Positions 37,177-46,470 of a stretch of 59,663 nt of DNA are shown here, one piece after another. The DNA comes from Rudaea sp. (lineage in GTDB: Bacteria; Pseudomonadota; Gammaproteobacteria; Xanthomonadales; Rhodanobacteraceae). Numbering within the stretch: the first letter of the stretch is position 1; each line of letters starts with the position of its first letter. The position numbers and the translations under genes were made by a program. Location of the stretch: positions 1 to 59,663 of the forward strand of contig JARLJU010000088.1 of assembly GCA_031291055.1 (NCBI GenBank), in the 5' to 3' direction. Below the pieces are notes generated by a model, which was not told the origin of the DNA, ran no database searches, and saw nothing but the letters and a program-made list of their open reading frames with translations.

Positions 37177-38538
37177 TCAGGACATCGTCGCAAACAGCGC
37201 GCCTTGCGCCGCAACCACGGTATCGCGGCCGGCATCCTTGGCGCGATACAGAGCCTGATCGCAGCGGCGCAGACAGTCCGCCAGCGGCTCGCCAGCGAGG
37301 AGTTCGGCAACACCCAGACTCAAGGTCACGCGCAGCCCGTCAGTGCCGATGCGCAGCTCGGCGACCTGGCGCCGCAGTTGTTCGGCGCGCTTGCAGGCGG
37401 CTGCCAGCCGCACCGAGGGCAGCAGGATGAGGAATTCCTCGCCGCCCCAGCGCGCGACATTGTGCTGCTGCTGATCACCGGAAAATTCACGCAGCCGCGA
37501 CGCCACCGCGATCAGCACCTGATCACCGCTGGCATGTCCGTGCAGATCGTTCACGCGCTTGAAATGATCGATGTCGGTCACGATCACACTCAGGCCCGGC
37601 TCGCCCGATCTGAGCTGCACGCTTGCCTGGCCGAGCATCTCCATCATCGCGCGCCGGTTGAGCAGGCCGGTCAGAGGATCGGTCAGCGCCGCTTCGGCGA
37701 GCAACGCCTCGACGTGCACGCGGCTTTCGATTTCATTCCGGAGCTTGATCGTTGCGCCTTCGAGTTCCGCCGTGCGCCGGCTAACCCGCGATTCAAGGTG
37801 CTCGTTCGCCTCGCGCAGCGCAATGCTCGCGCGTTCACGCCCTTCCGCAGCATTGCGCAGGCGCCCCGCCATCGCATCGAATTCGCGCGCGAGGTCATCC
37901 AGTTCATCGCGCCCGGCGTGCCGCCGCGGCGGCAGCGGCTCGCCGTTGGCAAGTGCACGGCAGCGCGCAGCAAGGTCGGTGATGCTGATCTGGAAGCGGC
38001 GGGCAAGATGCCGGCTGAGCACCAGTGCCGCCAGCACGCACACCAGAAATGCGAGCGCGGCACTCAGGCGCAAAATATACAATGTATCGCCGACCGTGTC
38101 CGCACGCGTCTGCATGCCGACTGCATAACCGTCGGCTCCCGGCACTGCGGCCTGCGCGAGCAGGCGGCCGTCGTCCTGGTCGCCAGCCATGGCGCTGCTA
38201 ACAGCGGCGGCATCCGAGCCGGCGAGCACGCTGTCTGCGTTGCCGTCGCGATGCGTGACATAGATGAGGGAGATATCGGCATTCTCGCGCGCGGCAGACT
38301 GCAGCCGCGCAACCAGGGCGCGTTGCGCCGCGGGGTCGCGCGTTGCCGCTTCCAGCGTGCCCGCATTGAACGATTGCGCCAGCACTGTGACGCTGTTGGC
38401 CAGTTGCGCGCGCATGCGCTCGACTACCTGCTGCGCAGCCATGTAGTAGACGAACGCACCGAACGCTCCCGCCAATACCACCACAGCAAACAGATGGCTG
38501 AGCAAAAGCCGGTGCTTGATACTGAGCGACAGTGCCAT
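37177..38538 (-). CDS. HAMP-GGDEF diguanylate cyclase
   Basis: A 453-residue protein. Transmembrane helices lie at about residues 12-34 and 165-185, with a periplasmic sensor domain between them. A HAMP linker follows (about 185-245), then a coiled coil and the GGDEF domain with DPLTGLLNRRAMMEML, VTDIDHFKRVNDLHGHASGD and WGGEEF. The catalytic loop is intact; no RxxD I-site is seen. ATG 38538 follows GGGGGGAA. It is divergent from the nucleoside permease and has no partner phosphodiesterase here. Confidence 0.9.
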   Translation of the reverse strand: MALSLSIKHRLLLSHLFAVVVLAGAFGAFVYYMAAQQVVERMRAQLANSVTVLAQSFNAGTLEAATRDPAAQRALVARLQSAARENADISLIYVTHRDGNADSVLAGSDAAAVSSAMAGDQDDGRLLAQAAVPGADGYAVGMQTRADTVGDTLYILRLSAALAFLVCVLAALVLSRHLARRFQISITDLAARCRALANGEPLPPRRHAGRDELDDLAREFDAMAGRLRNAAEGRERASIALREANEHLESRVSRRTAELEGATIKLRNEIESRVHVEALLAEAALTDPLTGLLNRRAMMEMLGQASVQLRSGEPGLSVIVTDIDHFKRVNDLHGHASGDQVLIAVASRLREFSGDQQQHNVARWGGEEFLILLPSVRLAAACKRAEQLRRQVAELRIGTDGLRVTLSLGVAELLAGEPLADCLRRCDQALYRAKDAGRDTVVAAQGALFATMS

Positions 38539-38674
38539 CGTTCCCCCCGGGGATTGCACGCATGGTCAGTCTAGCAGGACGGCGCCTTGCGCTGCGATGC
38601 GCCAGTGCTCTACGCTCGGCCGCGGCAATCCCGTCAACAGCGGCTGCAGCACCCATTTGGGGAGAACGCCACGC

Positions 38675-39949
38675 GTGAGCATCAAACTGCGACTGATCGT
38701 CATGAACTTCCTCCAGTTCTTCATCTGGGGAGCATGGCTGCTCACGATCGGTGCGTACTGGTTCCAGGACAGGCACTGGTCGGGCACCGGATTCGGCGCG
38801 ATTTTCTCCACGATGGGCATCGCCGCGCTGTTCGCGCCGTCAATCGCCGGCATCATCGCCGACAAATGGCTCAATGCCGAAAAACTCTACGGTCTGCTGC
38901 AGATCGGTGGCGCCGTCGTGCTGTTTACGCTGCCGCTGGCCGACAGTCCGGCCGCGATGTTCTGGATCATGCTGCTGAACATGGTTTTCTACATGCCGAC
39001 GATCGCTCTGGCGATTGCAGTGTCATACAACGCGTTGAAGACGGACGGCAAGGACGTGGTGCGCGACTACCCGCCAATCCGGGTGTGGGGAACGATCGGC
39101 TTCATTGTCGCGCTGTGGATGGTGAGCCTGCTGCATCTGGAAACGTCGTCCGGCCAGTTCTACGTCGCTTCGGGCGCCTCGCTGCTGCTCGGCCTGTATG
39201 CGTTCACCCTGCCGCCGTGCCCGCCGAAACTCGGCAGGAGCGAAAGCCGTTCGCTGCTCGACCGCCTGGGTCTGACTTCGTTCGCGCTGTTCAGGCATCC
39301 GAACATGGCAGTGTTCTTCTTCTTCGCCATGCTGCTGGGCGCCGCGCTGCAATTGACCAACGCTTACGGCGACACCTTCCTGCACGACTTCGCCAATGTC
39401 CCCGCATACAGGGATCTGCTGGCGGTGCGCTATCCGGCGATCATCATGTCGATCTCTCAGGTTTCCGAAACGCTGTTCATCCTCGCCATTCCGTTCTTCC
39501 TGCGCCGCTTCGGCATCAAGACCGTGATGGTGATCAGCATGCTCGCCTGGTGCCTGCGTTTCGGCCTGTTCGCCTATGGCGATCCGGGCGATGGGCTGTG
39601 GATGATCTTGGCCTCGTGCGTCGTCTATGGCATGGCCTTCGACTTCTTCAACATCTCCGGCTCCTTGTTCGTCGAAACGCAGAGCGATCCGAAGATCCGC
39701 GCCAGCGCGCAGGGCCTGTTCATGGTGATGACCAACGGCGTGGGTGCCGTGCTCGGCAGCTCACTCAGCGGCATCATCATCGACCGCTGGTTCACCTATT
39801 CCGACCAGAGCAAGGACTGGCACGGCATCTGGCTGACCTTCTCGCTCTACGCATTGGCCATGGCAATATTCTTCGTACCGCTGTTCAAGCAAAAACACGA
39901 TGCCGCGGCGCGGCGCAACCTGCATCCCGAGCCGATGGTCGGGCCCTAG
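38675..39949 (+). CDS. Nucleoside permease (NupG/XapB-like MFS)
   Basis: A 424-residue MFS transporter of the nucleoside:H+ symporter family: MNFLQFFIWGAWLLTIGAYW at the start, GIAALFAPSIAGIIADKW, YPPIRVWGTIGFIVALW, and late LGSSLSGIIIDRWF. Twelve helices fit. GTG 38675 follows GGGGAG; the open frame further up is not coding. The stop codon directly abuts a ribokinase-family start, so import and phosphorylation of nucleosides or ribose appear coupled. Confidence 0.9.
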   Translation: MSIKLRLIVMNFLQFFIWGAWLLTIGAYWFQDRHWSGTGFGAIFSTMGIAALFAPSIAGIIADKWLNAEKLYGLLQIGGAVVLFTLPLADSPAAMFWIMLLNMVFYMPTIALAIAVSYNALKTDGKDVVRDYPPIRVWGTIGFIVALWMVSLLHLETSSGQFYVASGASLLLGLYAFTLPPCPPKLGRSESRSLLDRLGLTSFALFRHPNMAVFFFFAMLLGAALQLTNAYGDTFLHDFANVPAYRDLLAVRYPAIIMSISQVSETLFILAIPFFLRRFGIKTVMVISMLAWCLRFGLFAYGDPGDGLWMILASCVVYGMAFDFFNISGSLFVETQSDPKIRASAQGLFMVMTNGVGAVLGSSLSGIIIDRWFTYSDQSKDWHGIWLTFSLYALAMAIFFVPLFKQKHDAAARRNLHPEPMVGP

Positions 39950-40939
39950 ATGAGCGCACGTGCAATGGCAGCAGCAACACAGGTTCTCGTGGTCGGCAGC
40001 TATGTCCAGGATCAGGCCTGGTTCGTGGCGCGCTTTCCACGCACGGGCGAGACCCTGCGCGCAAACCGGTTCAATACCGGCCCCGGCGGCAAGGGCTTCA
40101 ATCAGGCGGTGGCATGCGCGCGCCAGGGCGTGACGACGGCCTTCATCGGCGCGATCGGCGACGATCCGCTCGGCGGCATTGCCCAGCAATTCGCCCGCGC
40201 GGAAAACCTGCCCTGTCGCTGGCAGATCCGATCAGATCAGGCAACCGCTGCATCGAGCATCACCGTGAACGCGCGCGGCGAAAACCAGATCGCGATGAAC
40301 TTTGGCGCCAACGAGCACCTTGATCCGCAGTTCATCCGCGCGCAAGGCGATCTGTTCGCAACTTCCCGTCTGCTCCTGCTCCAGCTCGAAAACAATCTCG
40401 ATGCGATTGCAACGGCGCTGGATCTCGGCGAACGCCACGGCCTCACGCGCATTCTCAATCCGGCGCCGGTGCATGTGGATCTGGACGCCGCCCTGCTCCA
40501 GCGCGCCGACATCATCACCCCGAATGAAACCGAATTCTCGCTGCTGCTCGAACGTTGCGCGGGCGTCGACGCCGACCCGGCCACCCTTGCCGGACAGGAC
40601 GATGCAACCCTGCACGCGCTGGCGCGCCGGCTCGGCGTGGCGACCGTGGTTGTCACCCTCGGCGCACGAGGCTGCTTCGTTTCGCACGGCGACGAGTTGC
40701 GCGGCGACGCCGACGCCTGCTACCGCCTGGCGCCGGAAAACGTGAAGGCGATCGACACCACCGGCGCCGGCGACGCCTTCAGCGGCGGCCTCGTCGCGGC
40801 GATGCTGCTGTTCCATGATGCGCCGTTCCGCCGCGCCGTGACGCACGCCAACCGCGTCGCCGCGATGTCCACCGAGATTGTCGGCACGGCGCCGGCGATG
40901 CCGATGTTCGAAGCAGTGATAGAGCGGTTCGGTACCTGA
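39950..40939 (+). CDS. PfkB-family sugar kinase (ribokinase)
   Basis: A 329-residue kinase with the PfkB signatures GPGGKGFNQAVACARQG near the N-terminus and DTTGAGDAFSGGLVAAML near the C-terminus, the latter containing the catalytic Asp in the anion-hole motif. Features such as NPAPVHVDLDAAL and TPNETEF match ribokinase. Its ATG follows the permease stop without any gap. In context it likely phosphorylates ribose freed from nucleosides; a nucleosidase is not seen next to it. Confidence 0.9.
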   Translation: MSARAMAAATQVLVVGSYVQDQAWFVARFPRTGETLRANRFNTGPGGKGFNQAVACARQGVTTAFIGAIGDDPLGGIAQQFARAENLPCRWQIRSDQATAASSITVNARGENQIAMNFGANEHLDPQFIRAQGDLFATSRLLLLQLENNLDAIATALDLGERHGLTRILNPAPVHVDLDAALLQRADIITPNETEFSLLLERCAGVDADPATLAGQDDATLHALARRLGVATVVVTLGARGCFVSHGDELRGDADACYRLAPENVKAIDTTGAGDAFSGGLVAAMLLFHDAPFRRAVTHANRVAAMSTEIVGTAPAMPMFEAVIERFGT

Positions 40940-40952
40940 ATCGCGCTGCGCC

Positions 40953-40970
40953 CGGCCGCGATCGCGGCCG
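40953..40970. promoter_or_regulatory. Perfect 18-bp GC palindrome after the ribokinase gene
   Basis: CGGCCGCGATCGCGGCCG is self-complementary over its whole length. It lies 13 bp downstream of the ribokinase stop and 125 bp upstream of dusB. As RNA it can form a hairpin only with a tight or no loop, so it could be a weak terminator or a protein-binding site. Confidence 0.4.
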
Positions 40971-41095
40971 CCGTGCTGAAGCACAGCCCCGCCCCACACG
41001 CGGCGCGCACCCGCAACCTTGGTTGAATCGGCCCCTGCACGAATCGGCCCGCACGAATTACCCCATCGCCAAGCTTGGCACCGTAGAATATGCCG

Positions 41096-42082
41096 ATGCG
41101 CATTGGCCCCTACCTCATCAATCCGCCCATCGCCCTCGCACCGATGGCGGGCGTCACCGACAAGCCATTCCGCCTGCTGTGCAAGCGACTGGGTGCGGGC
41201 TTGGCCGTGTCCGAGATGACCACGGCTGATCCGCGCCTGTGGACCACGCGCAAGTCTATGCAGCGCATGGATCACGCCGGCGAGCCGGATCCTGTCAGCG
41301 TTCAAATCGCAGGGTACGATCCGGCCATGCTGGCGCAGGCCGCGCGCTACAACGCCGATCGCGGCGCGCAGATAATCGACATCAACATGGGCTGTCCGGC
41401 AAAAAAAGTGTGCAATGTATACTCGGGTTCGGCGCTGCTGCAGGACGAGCCCCTGGTCTCGCGCATCCTGGTTGCCGTCGTCGCCGCTGTAGATATCCCG
41501 GTGACGCTGAAAATCCGTACCGGCTGGAATCCTGACAACCGCAACGGTGTGCGCATCGCACGCATCGCGCAGGATAGCGGCATCGCCGCGCTCGCCGTGC
41601 ATGGGCGCACGCGCGCGGATTTGTACAACGGCGATGCCGAATACGACACGATCGCCGCGATCAAGCAGGCGGTGTCCATTCCCGTGCTCGCCAACGGCGA
41701 TGTCGATTCGGCGCACAAGGCCAGGCACGTACTCGATTACACGCGCTGCGATGGCCTTTTGATCGGCCGCGCCGCCCAGGGCCGGCCATGGATCTTCGGC
41801 GAGATCGCGCATTTCCTGGCCACCGGCCAGACGCTGGCACCGCCCGGCGCAGCGGAGGTATGCGCCATCCTGTGCGGCCATCTCGAACATCTGTACGCGT
41901 TCTACGGCGAAATCCAGGGCGTGCGCATAGCGCGCAAGCATCTGGGCTGGTACGCAAGAGACCGGGCTGAAAATGCCGCTTTCCGCGCCGTGGTCAATCG
42001 CGCCGAAACGGCATCAGAACAGTTGCGCCTGACCCGCGACTACTTCGCTGCGCTCGATGCCGATATGGCGCTGGCAGCCTAG
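41096..42082 (+). CDS. dusB: tRNA-dihydrouridine synthase B
   Basis: A 328-residue flavoenzyme reducing uridine in tRNA. The N-terminus MRIGPYLINPPIALAPMAGVTD, the catalytic Cys in MGCPAKKVCN, AVHGRTRADLYNG, PVLANGDVDS and GRAAQGRPWIFGEI are all DusB-type. ATG 41096 is preferred over 41090 by homology; a TAGAAT box ends 6 bp before it. In many gammaproteobacteria dusB is followed by fis; here the next gene is metK, so that linkage is lost. Confidence 0.93.
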   Translation: MRIGPYLINPPIALAPMAGVTDKPFRLLCKRLGAGLAVSEMTTADPRLWTTRKSMQRMDHAGEPDPVSVQIAGYDPAMLAQAARYNADRGAQIIDINMGCPAKKVCNVYSGSALLQDEPLVSRILVAVVAAVDIPVTLKIRTGWNPDNRNGVRIARIAQDSGIAALAVHGRTRADLYNGDAEYDTIAAIKQAVSIPVLANGDVDSAHKARHVLDYTRCDGLLIGRAAQGRPWIFGEIAHFLATGQTLAPPGAAEVCAILCGHLEHLYAFYGEIQGVRIARKHLGWYARDRAENAAFRAVVNRAETASEQLRLTRDYFAALDADMALAA

Positions 42083-42184
42083 ACGTCTAGCCATCCAGAC
42101 AAAATGTCGCCACTCGCCCATACGAACCTGAATCGTCGCCTGAGGACATCGGTCCACGCGGCTGCAAAAACGGCCGCGCCCGTG

Positions 42185-42228
42185 TATGATGCGCGCCTCT
42201 TTCATCCTTCCATCCGCATCAAAGGATG
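42185..42228 (+). promoter_or_regulatory. metK leader: -10 box and hairpin
   Basis: TATGAT (42185-42190) is a reasonable -10 box; no good -35 is seen. Downstream, CATCCTT (42203-42209) can pair with AAGGATG (42222-42228), and an alternative CATCC (42211-42215) can pair with the same GGATG, giving two competing stems 25 bp before the metK start. I could not match this to a known SAM-binding RNA. Confidence 0.4.
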
Positions 42229-42252
42229 GATAACCAACCCGAGCAGGTCCCA

Positions 42253-43446
42253 ATGAGCAGCTATCTCTTCACTTCCGAATCCGTATCCGAAGGCCATCCG
42301 GACAAGGTTGCCGACCAGATTTCCGATGCCGTGCTGGACGCCATCCTGGCGCAGGACAAGCGCGCACGCGTCGCCTGCGAAACCATGGTCAAGACCGGCG
42401 TCGCCATTGTCGCCGGCGAGGTGACCACATCGGCATGGATCGACCTGGAAGCGCTCACGCGCAAGGTTATCCTCGACATCGGCTACGACTCCTCTGAAGT
42501 CGGTTTCGATGGCGCCACCTGCGGCGTGCTGAACCTGATCGGCAAGCAGTCGCCGGACATCAACCAGGGTGTGGATCGCAAGAATCCGGAAGAACAGGGT
42601 GCCGGTGACCAGGGCCTGATGTTCGGCTACGCCACCAACGAAACCAGGACTTTCATGCCCGCCGCGATCCATTTCTCGCATCGCCTGGTCGAGCAGCAGG
42701 CCAAGGTGCGCAAGAACGGCAAGCTCAAGTGGCTGCGCCCGGATGCCAAGTCGCAGGTCACCCTGCGCTACGAGAACGGCAAGGCCGTCGCCATCGACGC
42801 CGTGGTGCTGTCCACCCAGCACGACGCTGAGGTGAAGCAGAAGCATCTGGTCGAGGCCGTACGGGAGGAAATCCTCATGCCCGTGCTGCCGGCGAAGTGG
42901 CTGCACAAGGGCACCAAGTTCCACATCAATCCGACCGGAAAGTTCGTCATCGGCGGACCGGTGGGCGACTGCGGCCTGACCGGGCGCAAGATCATCGTCG
43001 ACACCTACGGCGGTTGGGCCCGTCACGGCGGCGGTGCGTTCTCCGGCAAGGATCCCTCCAAGGTCGATCGCTCGGCCGCATACGCCGCGCGCTATGTCGC
43101 CAAGAACATCGTCGCCGCCGGCATCGCCGACCGTTGCGAAGTGCAGGTCAGCTACGCGATCGGCGTCGCCCACCCAACCTCGATCTCGGTGACGACATTC
43201 GGCACCGGCAAGATCTCCGACGACAAGATCGAGAAGCTGATCCGCAAGCACTTCGACCTGCGTCCGTACGGCATACTGCAGATGCTCGACCTGATCCATC
43301 CGATGTACCAGCAGACCGCCAGCTATGGCCACTTCGGCCGCACGCCGCAGAATGTAAAACTGGAAAATGGCGAAAAGTTCACCACATTCAGCTGGGAAAA
43401 GACCGACAAGGCCGAAGCGCTGCGCGCGGATGCAAAGCTGAAGTAG
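42253..43446 (+). CDS. metK: S-adenosylmethionine synthetase
   Basis: A 397-residue enzyme making SAM from methionine and ATP. Expected blocks are present: [47 protein letters not shown], and [20 protein letters not shown]. Length is full. The start at 42253 matches the family and follows GCAGG; the frame is open for nine codons before. With ahcY and metF at 53615-56630 the window covers most of the activated-methyl cycle, though the loci are 11 kb apart. A strong terminator follows. Confidence 0.97.
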   Translation: MSSYLFTSESVSEGHPDKVADQISDAVLDAILAQDKRARVACETMVKTGVAIVAGEVTTSAWIDLEALTRKVILDIGYDSSEVGFDGATCGVLNLIGKQSPDINQGVDRKNPEEQGAGDQGLMFGYATNETRTFMPAAIHFSHRLVEQQAKVRKNGKLKWLRPDAKSQVTLRYENGKAVAIDAVVLSTQHDAEVKQKHLVEAVREEILMPVLPAKWLHKGTKFHINPTGKFVIGGPVGDCGLTGRKIIVDTYGGWARHGGGAFSGKDPSKVDRSAAYAARYVAKNIVAAGIADRCEVQVSYAIGVAHPTSISVTTFGTGKISDDKIEKLIRKHFDLRPYGILQMLDLIHPMYQQTASYGHFGRTPQNVKLENGEKFTTFSWEKTDKAEALRADAKLK

Positions 43447-43467
43447 GCGGAAGCGACGAGAAACCCG

Positions 43468-43494
43468 AACGGGCCGCCAGATGCGGCCCGTTTT
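43468..43494. terminator. Rho-independent terminator after metK
   Basis: AACGGGCCGC and GCGGCCCGTT form a perfect 10-bp stem with loop CAGAT, followed by TT on the plus strand and by A/T on the other side, so it probably serves both metK and the convergent small gene at 43513. Confidence 0.85.
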
Positions 43495-43512
43495 CGTTGG
43501 CGAAGCTGCAGA

Positions 43513-43713
43513 TCAGGTTGTCGGCCGGCCGCGCAGGATGCGCGCCGGCAGGAACAGCAGCGCGCGCAGGAATTCAAACACGCCACCGACCGCAATGCCG
43601 ACCAGCCGGAATGGCAGCAACAGCAGCCACACGATCGGATACAGCACCAGCGCCAGCAACGCCAGCGGCCAGCAGAACACGAACAGCAGCAGCCAGAGGA
43701 TGAAGGTCAGCAT
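43513..43713 (-). CDS. Small membrane protein, unknown function
   Basis: A 66-residue protein with a very hydrophobic Leu/Trp-rich N-terminal half spanning the membrane once or twice, a middle amphipathic stretch LRALLFLPARILRG, and no cysteine beyond one. It sits convergent with metK and divergent from uup. It resembles small conserved membrane proteins found in Xanthomonadales genomes, but I cannot assign a role. Confidence 0.55.
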   Translation of the reverse strand: MLTFILWLLLFVFCWPLALLALVLYPIVWLLLLPFRLVGIAVGGVFEFLRALLFLPARILRGRPTT

Positions 43714-43832
43714 GGCGGTGACTCCGGGTTTAGGTTTCGACCTTGCTCAGTTGGGGATAGTCTGCGCCTGCGCAAGAGCCCGCACATGTGCTGGAAGATG
43801 TGGCGCGCGCCACACAGCTCTCGCTCACCGCT

Positions 43833-43838
43833 TACAAT
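43833..43838 (+). promoter_or_regulatory. -10 box immediately upstream of uup, possible leaderless transcript
   Basis: TACAAT ends 6 bp before the uup ATG, so transcription from it would begin at or next to the start codon. No clear -35 hexamer or ribosome site is present, which fits a leaderless mRNA. Confidence 0.4.
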
Positions 43839-43844
43839 AGCCCA

Positions 43845-45740
43845 ATGCCTCTGATCCAACTGCAACACCTAGACTACAGCGTCGGCGGTCCGCTCCTGCT
43901 CGAACACGTCGATCTTGCGATCGACGCGAACGAGCGGGTGTGCATCGTCGGCCGCAACGGTGAAGGCAAGTCCACATTGTTGCGGCTGCTCGCGGGCGAG
44001 ATCAGACCGGACGATGGCGAAGTGCGCGTGCAGGGTGGCGTGCGCATCGCGCGGCTGGCGCAGGAAGTGCCGCAGGACACGGCTGGCAGTGTATTCGACG
44101 TGGTCGCCGCGGGTCTGGGCGAACTCGGCGCGCTGCTGGCCGAATATCATCATCTGATCAGCACACATTCGACTGAAGCAAGCAACCTCGAAACGCTCGG
44201 CGCGGTGCAATCCAAGATCGAAGCGCAGCACGGCTGGGACATGGACCGCCGCGTGCAGCAGGTGCTGACGCGGCTGGAACTGCCCGAGGAAGCCGACTTC
44301 GCCGCGCTGTCCGGCGGCATGAAACGGCGCGTCCTGCTCGCACAGGCGCTGGTGCATGGGCCGGATCTGCTGCTGCTGGACGAACCGACCAATCACCTGG
44401 ATATCGCCGCGATCGCTTGGCTGGAGGAATTCCTGCGCGGGTATTCGGCCAGCATCGTATTCGTGACCCACGACCGCAGCTTCCTGCGCGCGCTGGCCAC
44501 GCGCATCGTCGAGATCGACCGTGGCCAAGTTACCTCGTGGCCCGGAGACTATGAGAATTACCTGCGCCGCCGCGAAGAGCGCCTGCACGCGCAGGCCCAG
44601 GCAAACGCCCTGTTCGACAAGAAACTGGCGCAGGAAGAAGTGTGGATCCGCCAGGGCATCAAGGCGCGGCGCACACGCAACGAAGGCCGTGTGCGCGAAC
44701 TGAAGGCATTGCGCCGCGAGCGCGCCGAACGCCGCGAATTGACCGGCAACGCAAGGATGACCCTGGCCACCACACAGGCCTCCGGCAAGAAAGTGATCGA
44801 GGCCAAAGACGTCAGTTTCAGCTACGGCGATCAGGTCATGCTGCGCGACTTCTCCACGACAGTTCTGCGCGGCGACCGTGTCGGCATCATCGGTCCGAAT
44901 GGCTCGGGCAAGAGCACGCTTTTGAAACTGCTGCTCGGTGAACTGGCGCCGCAGCGGGGCGAGATCGTGCTCGGCACCGGCTTGCAGATCGCATATTTCG
45001 ACCAGCATCGCATCGCGCTGCGGGAGGACCAGAACGCACTCGACAACGTCGCCGGCGGCCGCGACTACATCGAGCTGGATGGCAGCCGCAAGCACGCGCT
45101 CGGCTACCTGCAGGATTTCCTGTTTTCCCCCGAACGGGCACGCGCACCCATCACAAGATTCTCCGGCGGCGAGCGGAATCGCCTGCTGTTGGCAAAACTT
45201 TTCGCCCAGCCGTCCAACCTGCTGGTGATGGACGAACCTACGAATGACCTGGACGTGGAGACACTCGAACTGCTCGAGGAATTGCTCGCCGCCTATCGGG
45301 GCACGCTGCTGCTGGTGTCGCACGACCGCGAATTCATCGACAACGTGGTGACCAATACGCTCGTGCTCGAAGGCGATGGCCGCGTTGTCGAATATATCGG
45401 CGGTTACAGCGACTGGGTGCGGCAGCGGCCGCCCACCAGGGACGGAACGCGGCAGTGGGATGACGGCAAAGCGGCGCTCGTCAGCAGACCGCCGCCGACG
45501 CCGGTGGAAACGCCCGTCGCCAGGCGCAAGCTCAGCTACAAGGAAGCGCGCGAACTTGAAGCGCTGCCAGTACGGATCGAGTCGCTGGAAGCCGACATCG
45601 CCGCACGCACACGGGCCATGCAAGCTCCGGAGTTTTTCCGTCAGGGCAATGCCACGGTCGTTGCCGCCAATGCGGCGCTGGCGGATTTGCAGGCACAGCT
45701 CGACGCGGCCTACCTGCGCTGGCAGGCACTCGACGGCTGA
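43845..45740 (+). CDS. uup: ABC-F ATPase Uup
   Basis: A 631-residue soluble protein with two ABC domains: Walker A GRNGEGKST and GPNGSGKST, two LSGG/FSGGE signatures, and two LLLDEPTNHLD / VMDEPTNDLD Walker B blocks. The P-site linker lies between them, and a C-terminal coiled coil (about residues 560-631) with SYKEARELEALP is diagnostic of Uup. ABC-F proteins act on the ribosome and Uup also affects transposon excision. The start at 43845 (MPLIQL) is chosen from homology. Confidence 0.95.
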   Translation: MPLIQLQHLDYSVGGPLLLEHVDLAIDANERVCIVGRNGEGKSTLLRLLAGEIRPDDGEVRVQGGVRIARLAQEVPQDTAGSVFDVVAAGLGELGALLAEYHHLISTHSTEASNLETLGAVQSKIEAQHGWDMDRRVQQVLTRLELPEEADFAALSGGMKRRVLLAQALVHGPDLLLLDEPTNHLDIAAIAWLEEFLRGYSASIVFVTHDRSFLRALATRIVEIDRGQVTSWPGDYENYLRRREERLHAQAQANALFDKKLAQEEVWIRQGIKARRTRNEGRVRELKALRRERAERRELTGNARMTLATTQASGKKVIEAKDVSFSYGDQVMLRDFSTTVLRGDRVGIIGPNGSGKSTLLKLLLGELAPQRGEIVLGTGLQIAYFDQHRIALREDQNALDNVAGGRDYIELDGSRKHALGYLQDFLFSPERARAPITRFSGGERNRLLLAKLFAQPSNLLVMDEPTNDLDVETLELLEELLAAYRGTLLLVSHDREFIDNVVTNTLVLEGDGRVVEYIGGYSDWVRQRPPTRDGTRQWDDGKAALVSRPPPTPVETPVARRKLSYKEARELEALPVRIESLEADIAARTRAMQAPEFFRQGNATVVAANAALADLQAQLDAAYLRWQALDG

Positions 45741-45840
45741 TCGGCCACGATCGAATGCGCACCTCGCCCGCGTCGGGGAAATGTTCGATAGTGCGATGCG
45801 GAAGCGTTATCGTCTTGTCGGGCACACGAACGGAGATAGC

Positions 45841-46470
45841 ATGAGCGACACGGAAACCAATCGCCGTCCGGTCGCCGCACGCAATACCGGCTGGGCGCGC
45901 GCGGCGGCGGCGCGGCTGGCACGCTCGAACGTCACACCCAACCAGATTTCGCTGGTCAGCATTGCGTTCGCCGCAGTGGGTGCGGCCCTGCTCGTGTGTT
46001 GGCCAACCGTCATCGGCCTGACGCTCTGTGCGCTTTGTATACAATTGCGCCTGCTCTGCAACCTGCTCGACGGCATGGTCGCGGTGGAAGGCGGCAAGGG
46101 AACGGCGCTGGGAAGAATCTACAACGAATTTCCGGACCGCATCAGCGATTCGCTGTTGATCGTCGCGCTGGGCTACGCCTGCGGGGCAGCATGGCTGGGT
46201 TGGCTGGGCGCGCTGTTGGCGGTGCTGACCGCCTATGTGCGCATCTTCGGCGGCTCGCTCGGGTTGGCCCAGGATTTCCGCGGTCCATTGGCCAAGGCGC
46301 AACGCATGGCCGTGCTTACTGGCGCATGCCTCGCCGGTGCGGCGGAAACGTTCTGGCATGCCGAGCGCCTTAGTCTCTACGCCGCCGCAATCGTCATAGC
46401 CGCCGGTTCATTGCTCACTTGCGTCACGCGCACGCGTGCGATCGCCACACAACTGCGCGGGCAGGCCTGA
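45841..46470 (+). CDS. CDP-alcohol phosphatidyltransferase (YnbA-like)
   Basis: A 209-residue membrane enzyme with about six helices. The active-site motif aligns as N-LL-DG-MV-AV-x8-G-RIY-N-EFP-D, whereas the family canon is D-xx-DG-xx-AR-x8-G-xxx-D-xxx-D. Thus the first and third Asp are Asn and the Arg is Val. ATG 45841 follows GGAG; the longer frame from 45376 lies antisense and alongside uup and is not real. It is the first gene of a three-gene phospholipid set with an acyltransferase and a CdsA-like gene, resembling E. coli ynbABC. Confidence 0.85.
   Translation: MSDTETNRRPVAARNTGWARAAAARLARSNVTPNQISLVSIAFAAVGAALLVCWPTVIGLTLCALCIQLRLLCNLLDGMVAVEGGKGTALGRIYNEFPDRISDSLLIVALGYACGAAWLGWLGALLAVLTAYVRIFGGSLGLAQDFRGPLAKAQRMAVLTGACLAGAAETFWHAERLSLYAAAIVIAAGSLLTCVTRTRAIATQLRGQA

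Noticed and set aside
40940..41095. tRNA or small RNA gene before dusB
   Set aside because: The stretch has a palindrome and short direct repeats, but no cloverleaf or conserved T-loop could be drawn.
42083..42252. SAM-type riboswitch before metK
   Set aside because: Hairpins exist but none of the conserved cores of SAM-I, SAM-II, SAM-III or SAM-IV could be traced.
43869..45623. 584-codon minus frame opposite uup
   Set aside because: His/Gln-rich antisense of two ABC domains; no own signals.
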